From Vandiemenella viatica (taxonomy: Eukaryota > Arthropoda > Insecta > Orthoptera > Morabidae): a DNA stretch of 64,000 nucleotides. How positions within the stretch are numbered: the first letter of the stretch is position 1; each line of letters starts with the position of its first letter. The position numbers and the translations under genes are program-made. The DNA lies in assembly GCA_031002005.1 (NCBI GenBank), contig JARYHS010013631.1, positions 65,903,832 to 65,967,831 on the forward strand, in the 5' to 3' direction. This document shows positions 44,870-57,900 of the stretch, one piece after another. Under the pieces are notes generated by a model, which worked only from the letters and a program-made list of their open reading frames with translations, did not search any database and was not told the DNA's origin.

Positions 44870-45640
44870 CCCACTTAATTTTTCCATCTACTAATATCAA
44901 CTTTAAATTCTTTTAGCATTTTTGCTAAGTTATTCATCACTTCTCCTGCTAAGTTATTCTAATCCCTGGCTCCATACCAGCGAAAGAAAATCTCCTCACA
45001 CCCTTATGCCTGAAATCAAGTGCCAATTTGGGGTCATGGTCATCTTTTCCCTTCCATGCATCTCTGCTAATTCTTCTACCAATATCTTTTCACAACTCAT
45101 CACCAATATATACATTGTACAGCCCCATGACTCTCTGCAGCTTCCTCCTGTCTTCCAATGAATATCATTCCAACTACGTCATCATGTCACAAAAGATTGT
45201 GTTCTGTGGTAATTGCGGTGATTTCCAGAGACAAATTTAGCAGCCCTTCTTTGTACACTCTCCAACTCCTGTATTTGATATCCAAAATAGGGGTCCCATT
45301 CTGCACTAACATATTCAATCAATGGTTTGACACATGTTTTGTAACATAATTCCCTTACTTTTCTAGTACGTCCCCTCATCACTCTCTCCAACAAGTGAAG
45401 GATTTTGAAACCTTTTCCTACTACCTAACTAATGTGACTTGCCAAGTAGAATTTGTTATTAAATGTAATGCCAAGGTGCCTACATTTCAAGTATTCAACA
45501 AGAACTCTTTCCCCACCTTATAACTATGATCAATTTTTGGTTTTTCATCTGTGTACCTAATACATTGGATCTTCTTTGTATTTGTCTTCATTCCCAGCTT
45601 GCTATCTGCAAGGCACCATTCTTAAACCAACATTATTCTT
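44870..45640 (-). mobile_element. LINE-A 3' portion
   Basis: Minus-strand copy with coding remnant at 45182-45394 (RELCYKTCVKPLIEYVSAEW, then VQRRAAKF). It ends only ~190 bp downstream of the CPT1 stop codon, in the same orientation as CPT1. Confidence 0.78.
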
Positions 45641-45829
45641 CTAACAACATGTACCTAAACTTTCCCTGCACTTCAGAGTAAATATTCCCAAAGAAACAAT
45701 AAAATTGAACAAAAACACTATATACTTAAAAAATATATATTTAAAATAGTTTTTTGTACAAAGTGTATATCTTATATTTACAGGTATCCACATGGTCAAA
45801 AAATGACCTCTAATTACACTGCAGATTCC

Positions 45830-45922
45830 TCAAGAATGTTTTTGAATCTCTTTCCACTCTAGGAACAACTTTTTCATATCACTTAATGCCTCTTGAATTG
45901 CTGAAGCAAATCTGGTAGAATC
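45830..45922 (-). CDS. Cpt1: CPT1 terminal coding exon
   Basis: Codes [20 protein letters not shown] and ends ...EIQKHS then TGA (45830-45832). The acceptor TTTATAG borders 45922. Matches the C-terminal helix of CPT1. No canonical AATAAA is obvious just downstream. Confidence 0.9.
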   Translation of the reverse strand, partial: DSTRFASAIQEALSDMKKLFLEWKEIQKHS

Positions 45923-48900
45923 CTATAAACAAAACATAAAATATTTTAGAAAACTGGTTTCACAAAAATGTGAATTGTCAGCTAAAGATAAAAGGAAGTA
46001 AAATACAAACCGTTACTGTTGAGCTGTGCCTGCTTGTGACATGGAAAAATATGATGTCTTCGCCAGAAATAATATATGAAACCCCATAGCCATCTTTATC
46101 AGTTGGGCCAAAACCACCTGCTGGTGTAATGCATTTATCGTGCTTTCTGGGGTCCACTTTTCCAATTTGATTATGTGGAGTCTGTGATGTCGAGAGACGC
46201 CATGGCTCTGCTAATGCTTCTTCCAAAAATGGAGCATCTACTTTCAGATATTTTGAAACTATATACAAACAGAAAAGATGACGGTCTACTCCCTTTCCAC
46301 ACATTGCATCCTTGTACCCTTTTGTGTGAACTAAACATGCTTCTTGAAGCAGTGACATTCTTTCTTTGACCTGGAATCAACAATTGCATCAATAAGGAAA
46401 AAGTTAAAACCATATATAATACTGTCATTAATATTTATTTTTCAAAATTTCTTCATTTGTTTATCAATCATAAGCTTACATAATGCTTTCAGTTATGGCA
46501 ACTAAGTGTTATACCATTAAAGTGAACTGTAATCACTAAGCCCCGGATTTTTTGGATCTAAAAAACTAAATTTAGTTTTGTTCAATTCATGTTTTAGGCT
46601 TTTATAGACTTTAAAACTGTGATTTAGGAATTTACTCATTTTTAAGGGAATTAAAATTTAAAACATGCAATATATACTGCCATTTTGTTAAAAAACATTA
46701 TGATTTTATAATACAGTGTCAAGTACTCCTTTATAACTTCTAACATTACATTGCTCGTTCACCTTCAAACACATGACATTAGCCACTATTATGTTCAAAA
46801 CACTGTGTCTTTATTGTGGACTGCAAACTGATCTTTTAAAACTTCCAATATGACACTGAATAATGAAATATTTTGACAGATTTTCAGGAGTAAACCCTCT
46901 TCTCTTAAAAGTCTCTTGAAATGTGGAAAAACTATGCTTCATGTCACATAAGGTCAGAGGTGTGAACTTCATATCAGTGATTTCCTTAGTATTCCAAAGC
47001 AGTATTTCTTGTTCCATTAGTACAGAGAGGACATGGTATATTTGTTCCATCCTCTTCAAACCTGGACTGCTCACTAAAATGGCCTACAGCCTTCTTGGCT
47101 ACAGATACCCCAACTGGACCAGGAGCCAATTTTCTCCTCACTTCTTGGATGACTTGAAGCACTTCCATCAACAGTAAAATATCCCCTTCCAACTTCTTGA
47201 TTGAAAATTCTAGGTTGTTAAAATTTCCCTTTATATAGGGCAACCCCTGTACAGCTGTTACTGAGTGCAACACTTTCTTTGCATTTACTATAGTAATAGC
47301 TTCATTTTCATCTAGTGCATCAATGACCTCCATGATGCTCGCATAGTTTTCGGTGTCAGGGATTGAAATGAGTTACCAAGGGGAATGACGAATAACTTAC
47401 CAAAAACATTAAAAGAATTTAAAGTTAAAATTTTTAGAGGGCAAATGTAGGTGGGTGCAGGAAAGGGGGAAGTTGGGTGTGTAGGGAAATTGCCACCAGA
47501 GCTTGTGCTCCATTGCAATTAAATTAAATCAATCATAGTATATTTCAGCTGAGAGCCAGTTCACCCATCGTGTCACTATTGGTTTCCATAGTCCACCTGA
47601 ATATAACACTTTAGATAATACCCAGTTAATATGAAATTTCATCCAGCAGACTAGACTTTACAGAAACTACTTCAAGTTACGTTGGAATTTAAAACAAATG
47701 AAATCTAATTTTTTTAATATTATTAAAAATATTCACATATATAACAAATTATCCTGACCTGTTTTACTCATGCTTGGCAGTATATAATTTTCCCATCTAT
47801 AAAAAAACTTTTTATCTGCTCCAATCCACTATCGCACTACTTCTTGAGGATTTCTGTTTAGATAAGATCCTTTTAATCAAGGAACTAATTCCCGTGTTAC
47901 CACTGAACGATGATGGTATCCAACTGCTCATTTTACATAGAGGGTTTGCGTTCCTGTAATTGTTAACATCCAACATGCTGTCTTTAAAATTTGCTTTGTC
48001 AATTTGTTTCTTCTGAATTTGGATGTTAATGCAAAGTTGCTGCACTGCATTGTTACAGGTTTTCTCAAAGTTACTGTCAACAATGAGGTTAAAACACATC
48101 ATTTAGTATTGTGGTGAACAGTGATTACAATTTTAAAATAAATCCTTTTGTTTTACATGTAAATGTAGCCTGTTTACCCTTGAAGTTCACCTTCACCCTT
48201 AGACTCTGTGAGGGATCATTCCTATACCATTTACATTTGCAGTGTCTGGAGCTTATGATTCACCTAATCAGAGATACAACTTAGGATGGTGACTGGCCGG
48301 ATTGCCCAGGTGACATTAAATTGGATCACTGTAGAAGAAGGAAAGAAAATTTCAATGTAGAAGAAAGAAAGACAATTTTTGGGAAGGAAGGGCATAAAGG
48401 AAGTGGCCATGGCCTGCCAATGAGGTACTGTTCTGGCATTTGCCTGGAGGTGAAAAATAAAATCACAGAAAAGCATTTCTGAACAGACGACTTTGGAGTT
48501 CGAACCCATGGCATCTCCAAAATCCAGATTACTAGCCCATGGATTGCACCACTAGGCTAATCTGGTTGGTCATTTCTTTTATCTAAGCAATGAGATTACA
48601 GGCAGACTGGATCAGTACATCAAATTAGATATTTTTAAGTTCTGAAAACTGAATTAGGTCATAACATAGAAATTAGGTTATTTTAGGTCCTATTAAATTT
48701 ACAAATAATATTAGTTTATACAAAATACGAAAAATAAAATTGAAATTTGGAGAATATTGAGGTGGGGAAAAAATAGGTTTGAACCTAAGAATCCGGGCCT
48801 TAGTAATCACATTAGATAATTCTAGAACTGATATATTATTAATATATTTTTCTCGGGCTTCCAGCCGTGTTAATATATCATATTTGCGGGACGTTTCAAA

Positions 48901-51900
48901 TGCGTCCACCTCTGCCTCCATTCTCAACCAAATGTCAGTCTATAACTGTTTGTTTATTCAGCCGCTGCTACGGAAACGGTGGAAGACAAAAACCAACACA
49001 ACGCGATTACGTCATCCGCTCTTCTGCTCGTTACCGGCGCGAAACTGTTTCAGCATTTTAATCGCCGGGTTCCAGGCCGCACTGAGTTGATAACCAGTGT
49101 CCCTGTTGACTAATAAATCAGTTAATCTTATTTCTACAGCCTCTGTAATAACGCTGGCCCAAAAATCTTTGACCCGGACTAAAATGGTTGTTTTTTCAAA
49201 TTCAAAAGTGTGACCTTCTTGCACACTATGTTCGGCCACCGCAGATTTTTCTTCTTGCCCAAGACGAACATTTCTGGCGTGCTCTACACATCGCTGCACA
49301 ATGCATCGCTGCGTCTGTCCAATGTAGCCGCGGCCACATTCACATGGTATATAATATACACCAGGGGTTCGTAAACCTAGGTCATCTTTAACGCTGCCGA
49401 CCAAGTTAATAATTTTAGTGGGTGGTCTATAAATTGTCTTGACTCCGTGTTGTGAAAGCAGTATACCTATTTTGAAACTTAGGGCACCCACAAACAGCAG
49501 AAATGCAAGGCTCTTGGTATCACTCTGATCTCTCCGCCCATTTTCCTTCTGTTTAAACGCACGAGTAATCTGTCCCTGATTATAACCATTATTTAAAAAC
49601 GTTTTCCGGAGATAGTCCAATTCACCAGCCAGGCTATGTTTGTCACAAATCCTTTGTGCTCTGTGTACCAAGGTAGTTAATACAGAGTTTCGTTGTGCCG
49701 GATGATGGCAGCTGTTGGCATTTAAATATAAGTCGGTATGGGTAGGCTTCCGATACACAGTGTGTCCCAGCGAACCATCAGCACGTTTAATAACAAGAAC
49801 ATCAAGAAACAGCAGGCAACTGTCCTCCTCCAATTCCATTGTGAACTGAATATTTTCATGGATTGAATTGAGATGCGCAAAGAATTGGTCAAGACTGTTT
49901 CTGCCATTGTTAGTATTTAACTTCTAAATATTTTATTTTTGTTTTATGATTAATATAACCATCTTTAAAAATTTAATTATATCTATCTGGAAACAGTCTT
50001 CAATTGTCAACAACAGTGTATTTCATAGGTAATAATATTAATTAACTTCAAGTCATGAGATGATCGAGTGACATCCACTCTTGACATTTTCACTTTCTCA
50101 TTGGGGGCTGGGCAAAATTTAATGGCTTTCTTGCTCAGTTGTTAAAGCCAACATATTTCTGAATTTCCAAGGGGATTGCTTCAATTCTATCTGCACTCCA
50201 CTGATTCTTACTATGTAGTTTGACATTTTAACTTTCAGAGCATTAGATTTTTTCAAAATTTACTTCTGTCTATTTAAAACAGTTTAATTGTGTGTTATAA
50301 ATTATTTTATATAAAATAATATTACTTTGCATAAAATCGTATGAAAAACGAACTGTGTCCACTCTCTAAGGAAACTCAATGTGCATTAATTCTACATTTC
50401 ATTACCTGAAGAATAAAGTCTCTATACAACATTGTAGGAGGGGGGGGGGGAGAAGAGATGCTGACTAATATACTAGTCCCCCTGCTGAATGCTGTTCACC
50501 CCATTGCCCTATAGTCTGTAATTTTTTAGTATTAGTTGTTTTTAAATGTATAGTCTTCATGTCACTGGTAATTTTGGTATGCCACTGGAAGAACTATTTA
50601 TGTAAAAATTCATCAGGAAATGCCACAACTCATTACATACATAAAACCAGGTGTCACTTAAACCAGGGAGCTATTTTCTGTCCACTATAAACATTTATCT
50701 TACAACTGACTTTTTAAAAAAATACTACCATATTCAAAGACATATTCACATTGTCATATCAAATGCATTACTATGAAAGGCTTGCAATACTTCTGCAGTG
50801 CATAAATTACTTTCAAATATCTGTTCCCTATATTTAACAACGTGTGTGTTTTGGAATGTTTTGGATTTGAAATATTCCTTAAACAGCAGTGCTTTCCTCA
50901 TATTGTAAATTACTACTACATGAGTAAAGTCACAACTGGTACTATCCACACCACCACATCTTCTGTCTCTTCAAATGCTTTAATTCCTGAAAATGAGTAG
51001 TTGTTTTATTTCTTATGACAACTAGTTTCAGTTTTCTGGATGTTCTTGTCACAGTATCTTTATATAATTAGAGGTAAAACAAATATGTTACCTTCTTATT
51101 TTTTAGTTGGTAAGTAAGTAAATTGTGTTTTTTTTTCCATGCCATTATTCCAATGCTCTAAGTATACTCTTTGTTTTGTCATTTGCAAGCACCCGTAAAC
51201 CACGTAGCTCCATTTTGGCCTCTTGTAAACCCCTCCTCCACATATCCCAAGGTGGCTTTTGTCTCTTACGCCACTCTCCTCCTCCATGAAGTGTGTAGCT
51301 TTTTTCCCTATTGATTCCAGAGACATTTTGTTCTGCTGTCAGACTATCATTAATAATTAAATGACGGAAATAAATAATTATGTTTTTGAGTGTTCTGTAC
51401 CTCATTTTAACTGTGACAAATAATATTCATGAAAAGCTATGTGGCCTGGCTCAGAAACCCCCCTCCCTCCCCCCACGTAGTCCAGCGTAACTTTCCAGCC
51501 AACCCCTCTCTCACCCCCTAGATTGAGCTACATAGTTTATGGGCACTCCCTTTGGAGTGGTAATGTTGTGTCTGAGAATACACCTTACATTTTTCAGATC
51601 AGAAGAAGTCTGACAGGTGATAACAGTACAAAAGAATGAAGAGAACATAACAGAGTTAAGAGACAGCAGGGTGGTAGGGAATATTTGAAACAACTAAACA
51701 AGGACTTAATAACAGCAAAGAAAGTGGCTAAAGATGGTTTTATGAAGTGTATTGTAAGTGCAGGAGGACCACTGACTGATGCATCTAGAAATTTCTATGG
51801 CTATATCAGGAAACTGAGGGGAAGAGAGGGTGTAGAGATACTTATAGATAAGGATGGAGAATTAGTTACTGAGGATTTGAAAAAGGCAGAGATTTTAAGT

Positions 51901-54900
51901 AACTGGTTTAGTGAGAGTATTACGGACAATGAATCAGAAACGGGAAGGTCTAATTTGGAGAACGAGCTTAACAATACGATTAGAAATGAAAATACCAAAA
52001 AATTTGAAATTCATCCTGAAGAAATCATGAATGAAATAAGCAAGCTGAAAAAACATAATGGGGCTGGTGCAGATAATATTTCTACAGATATCTTAAAGAT
52101 AGCCGGATGTGACATTGTATCTTATCTTGAAACATTATTTAAATTGAGTCTGGATACTTGCTGCTTACCACAGGACTGGAAAAGTGCGATAGTAGTACCG
52201 GTACATAAAGGAGGGGTGAGAAATAGAGTTGAAAATTACAGGCCAATCAGTTTGACTTCAGTGGTAGGTAAATTAATTGAAAGATTGATATGCAACCACA
52301 TCAGAAATGTATGTGAGGAACGTAAGTGGTTTTCAAGTAGGCAACATGGGTTCATGCAAATCTCAGTTGGTGGGATATATGCAAGATATTTCAGATGAAA
52401 TGGACAAGGGAGGCCAAATTTATAGTGTAGCACTAGATCTTTCAAAGGCGTTTGACAGAGTAAGCCACAAAATGGTAGTAAATAAGGTAAAACTATTGGA
52501 ATGGATGAGAAAGTGATTTGCTGGGTAGAAGAAATTTTAAAAGGTAGAAAACAGAAAGTTAGGGTAGGAAATGCGGTATCAAAGGAAGTGGAAGTAAAAA
52601 TGGGAGTGCCGCAGGGTAGCGTATTGGGACTATTGCTATTAATTATTCTAATGAATAATTGTGTTGATTGTTTACTATCTGAAATTAGATTGTTTGCAGA
52701 TGATATAATGCTGTATAAAAGTATCAAAATGATAGAGGACTGTAAACAGTTGCAGGGTGATGTGGACAGGATATTTAGTTGGGTTGGTAAACATGGGATG
52801 AAGATAAATGCAAAGAAGAGTCAGCTAATTATATAAACAAATAAAAAACAAAAGGTTAATTATGAATATAAGGTGGGGAAAGAATTACTTGCTGAAGACT
52901 TGGAATGTAAATATCTTGGCATTACATTTGATAACAAGCTTAACTGGGCAGGACGCATTGGACAGGTGGTAGGAAAAAGTTTCAAAATCATGCACTTGTT
53001 GGAGAGAGTGATGAGGGGATGCACGAGAGAAGTAAAGGAATTGGGTTACAAAACTTTGGTCAAACCTTTGCTTGAATATGGTAGTGTAGTATGGGACCCA
53101 AATTTTGAGTATCAAATACAGGAGTTGGAGAAGGTGCAAAGAAGGGCTGCTTGATTTGTTTCTGGAAATTATCGCAGAATGCATTCAGTGACAGATGTGA
53201 TAAAGGAGCTGGAATGGAATTCATTGCAAGGCAGGAGGAGGATGAGGAGGGTCATGGAAGTGTACAGGGCGTATATTGGCGATGAGGCATGGAAAGATAT
53301 TGCAGTAGGTATGGAGGGGAAAAGATGACCATGACCATTAGCTGGCACTCGATTTCAGGCACAAGGGTGTGGGAAGATTTTCTTTTTTAGGTAAGGGTGT
53401 CAGGGATTAGAATGAGTTACTGAGGGGAATTATGAATAACTTACCGAAAATGTTAAAAGAATTTAAAGTTGAAATTTGTAGAGGGCATATGTAGGTGGGT
53501 GCAGGATATGGGGAAGTTAAGTGTGTAGGCAATTTGCGACTGGAGCGTGTGCTCCATTGCAATTAAATTAAATTTCTTCTGGAATCGATAAGGAAGAAAG
53601 CTATTTTAGGGCCAGAGATGTATGGAATTATGAACATTTGCTTATATGATTCTATTTGAATTTTATGATTGTCGCGGTTATGCTGGAGGTTCGGTTACAA
53701 TACTTACTGTGAACCTTTAAAGCTTCTGCGCACTCACTAGATTCTGGTTCTCTCTCTGACGGCCGCCAACCGATATTAAGTCGGTAAATGAAATAAAAAT
53801 GCACCTTCTTATTTGAAACACATGCATTTAATAGTTAAAAAGATAGTCTCGCTCCAACTCCCAACCTTTATGAAAGTTCGCTATCGGTACTTCGATCCTT
53901 AAAGATTACAGGTAATGCCTCCGATAAATTTAGACTGAATAACACGCACTCTTTTCATTCATACAACACCCTTACTAGTTCTCAGAACATGCCTATGGCT
54001 CACCATGAAACAATTCATATAAAATTCTGCAAATACTTTCTTCATTAATAAAGTTCCTTCATATCACCAAAGAAATCACCTTCTCCCAAATTAATTCTTT
54101 ATCATAATGAACACACGTTCTCGTCAACTCGACTGACTGTTCACTTCCACGACGGACTCACCTACTCCACGGCCTACGGCAGACTGCCCGCCCAGAAGCC
54201 TAGGTGCGTCTTTCTCCCAAGCGCACCATGCTTCCGAATTTGGGGTTTACACCCCCCGAGTTCACGGACACGGCAGATGCTGACGTCACTAGACGACGAC
54301 CAGTTTCAACGCATGATTTACAAGTGGGTCCTACTTCCCAAAACCCACGGACTTGGCGGATGCTGAAATCACTAGACAACCACGCAAACCGCCAATATTT
54401 CAAACTTCTCAAATTATCTTCCAAAGTAATGGGGAAATGCCATTAACCCGTTACAGGGTGTCAGGGATTGGAATGAGTTACTGAGGGGAATTATGAATAA
54501 CTTACCGAAAATGTTAAAAGAATTTAAAGTTGAAATTTGTAGAGGGCATATGTAGGTGGGTGCAGGATATGGGGAAGTTAAGTGTGTAGGCAATTTGCCA
54601 CTGGAGCGTGTGCTCCATTGCAATTAAATTAAATTTCTTCTGGAATCGATAAGGAAGAAAGCTATTTTAGGGCCAGAGATGTATGGAATTATGAACATTT
54701 GCTTATATGATTCTATTTGAATTTTATGATTCTATTTTAATTTAATGGAAGTTTAAAGACAGAAATTTTGCTTTCTTTTTTTTTTTTTTTTTGTTGTAAT
54801 TCACTGGCGTCAGTCACTCCTGTTCAGAATTGTTAGTGGTAAAATTATACCAATATTTAAAAAAAAAAAAAAACAGGAATAACTGAGTCCTTAAGAAACA

Positions 54901-57900
54901 AAATCTCTCCAAAATGAAATCTCGTGTGATCTGAGAAAAATAGCACAGTGGATTTGGTGGAATTCAGGCATTTCATACTATAAATAACCCCTAGATATGA
55001 CAATCAGTTCTGAGATTTATTTCCAGCAATTCAGATGCCTCGATTCTGAATTCAAGAAATACAGCTCTGGAGATTGCATCAAGTACCCGAGCCCAGTGAA
55101 TGATCAGTAACACTTGGACCTGGGATTTGGGAAGTTTGGGTTCAGATTCCTAGCTTGCCTTCCAGACTTTGATTTTCTGTGGTTTCCCAAATTCACCTTA
55201 GGCAGAAAGCTATGGTTGAATTCCTTCTGTTCCTTGTCCATAATCCTCTCTTGCCTCTAATGACCTCAATGTTGACAAGATGTACAGCCAATAAAAATAA
55301 TGCAGCAGGTGAAGTTATCCAGGTATTGTTTGTAATAAAAATACTTTTAAAAACTAGGTTTATGACTCCACTAACTTCAAACCAGCAGATTTTCAGATAT
55401 GTTACTGAAAAATTACCAAAGTTTTCTCACATATTCAAAGAAATGTATGAGAATAAATTACAGAAGAGTGTCTTACATTCATTTCAAATGAGCATTCCTC
55501 CAATAAAATGATTGAGAATGCAGGAGACCAAGAAAGATATATCCTTTTCTTGGAGAGATGTGATAAAACATTTAAAAGCAGGATAAACTGATCCATTATA
55601 TTTAGCTTCTGTTTACTTTGAGAGATATGGGGAACATGGATGTGAAGAACCAGTTTGGAATATATTAAAAATGGATTTAACATTATATCTATACCTAGCT
55701 TATTGAATTTATTTAATCATAATATAAGTCACAGATACTGTATAATAGATATACAAAAACTAGTTTTGCAGTTTCATACTTACAGTATAACTGGGATCCA
55801 TCATTGATTTTACCCAGGCTGTAGATTCCACCGTACAAGGTCTTACAGTTTCAGTTCGACCTTTGAGAAACAAGCGTGTCATTGACGTTTCATATGTAAG
55901 GGTAAACCTGCCTATATCCTGAGGAAGAAGGTGTTAAATAAGTAGTTAGTGATACTTCAGTTACTAGAATTATTAAATTAAATTCAAAAATCATTTTATT
56001 CTCATACTGTACATTGAGAAATAAGCTAAAGATTAAGTAGTCAGTATTGAGAATATTTTCTTAAAAAATATTTCTTGTACATTATTCTATCACTAAAATT
56101 AAGTACATTTTATGTCAAAGGCAACAGATAATATTGTTAATGCTATATATCAAAAGCTAAACACTTTTAGGTACTTAGAAATTAAATTAAATTAACCATT
56201 CCACAGGTAATATACATACTCTGTAGTATGCAAGCTGCAGGGCTAACTGTATATATGCATCTGGACTGGTGTGACACTCCTTAATAAAACCTTTTCCATA
56301 AGCATTATGTACCAATATCCTCAGATCAAGATCAGAAATCTGTTCATGTGCCACCTTGCGAAATAAATAAAAAAAAATGTAGTTAAAAAGATAACTAGAA
56401 TGGAATTCACAGACAACTTAATGAACTATTAATGAGCAATTTCCTCTGTGTGCCATACCTTTACAGAGCATTCAATGCCTTCCAAGCAGTCTTTAAGATC
56501 CCAGTGCAACCTTAAAGGAAGGGGTGGATCAGTAACAGGGGTTCCAATTGTGTGGCCATCTTCTTTGTAGCTGTTATTGAAAGAATAGATTCATTACAAT
56601 GTTGTAATTTTCCTGCTTTCTTTAACTAAAATTTTACTACAGTTACACAATAAGGCAGTTCACCCCCTAGAAAAATTATTGAAATGTTTTTGTAAAAAAT
56701 AAACAGCCCTCCAGCACAACTGAAGAAACTTCACAGTATGGTAATAGACATTACTAACCATGATGTTTGTCTCTTACCTTTCCCCACTTCTTTCATATGC
56801 TAATAATTTATTTAAATTTTGCTTCTTTATAACTCTTCCTGGTAACAAGTTTATTTCCTATTATTCCAATCTCATAAAATCTCTTCAAAGTTTCATTTTG
56901 TAGGAGGTGCCCCTAGAAGTTGGGTTATACAGGGTAGAATGTAACATTGAAATCTTTTGTGTATAAGGTTGGGACAATAGTTGTAGCTTATGAAGGCTTA
57001 TCCAAGTGATATTTTTGCACAGGGGATTTGTGCCTCTGTATACAGCGAGGGAGGGAAGAAAAATGTTGGGGAAGGAGAGAGAAGAACATTTTAATGAACT
57101 GAAGATATTGTTAGAATTTGATGTTTAAAGTGAACTGAGATATGTGGCCAGCCTTATGCTTCTCCTTGTTTCAGGCTGTAATTTACATATGTTGCTGAGG
57201 GAAATTTGTTCTTTTGAGACCCCATTTATTTCTCAACGTTGCTTCTCTTAAATTTTAATTTCTATCTATGGCATAAGCATTACAGCAAGGTAAAATAAAA
57301 CAATGCTACTACAATTAAATTTTGAAATTCCTTCTTTACCCCTCTAAATTTTGAACTTTTCGCAGTACTGTCATTATATTTGTGATATTGTATTTTTCTA
57401 CCTATTTTTCTTGAGATTTTGATTTTTTTTACTTTACTAGAAACATACTTGGAATTTACTAAACTACTAAAATTTTTATTTATAATATTTCAAGCTATGA
57501 TGACAACAAAACTGTGATATTAAGATTTGAAATACTTCCTCTGTTTCATCAAAACCTTAAACTTTTATACTTCGCTCCAGCCAAGCAAGTATTATAGTAC
57601 AACTTAAAATTGACATACCTTGTTACCACAAAACAAAATAAAGGAAGAAAGATGTAGTTTTTGAAGGGAATAAATCTCTTCTTCCCTCCTCCAAAAAAAT
57701 CATATAAATAATAATAAATCCATTGGGGAGAATTCTGATGACAAAAACTGTAAAACAGGTATTAAAATTATTGCTGCTACATGCAGTTGCATGTGATGCA
57801 GCAAGAACAGTCAAGATTCTGGGTGAATACTATTTTCCTGTGAACAGTCATTAACTGATAGTCAAGCCTGTCTATGAAGCAAGATATGGTATAAGTGTAA

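Larger units (their letters stand above)
51590..53575 (+). mobile_element. LINE-A, best-preserved copy
   Basis: A ~2-kb copy covering almost the whole reverse transcriptase to the 3' end. Motifs in order: ELNNTIRN...[97 protein letters not shown]. It ends GTGTGCTCCATTGCAATTAA at 53568. Frameshifts near 52370 and stops at about 52515, 52834 and 53154 disable it. A CR1/Jockey-type LINE, antisense to CPT1 in its intron. Confidence 0.88.
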
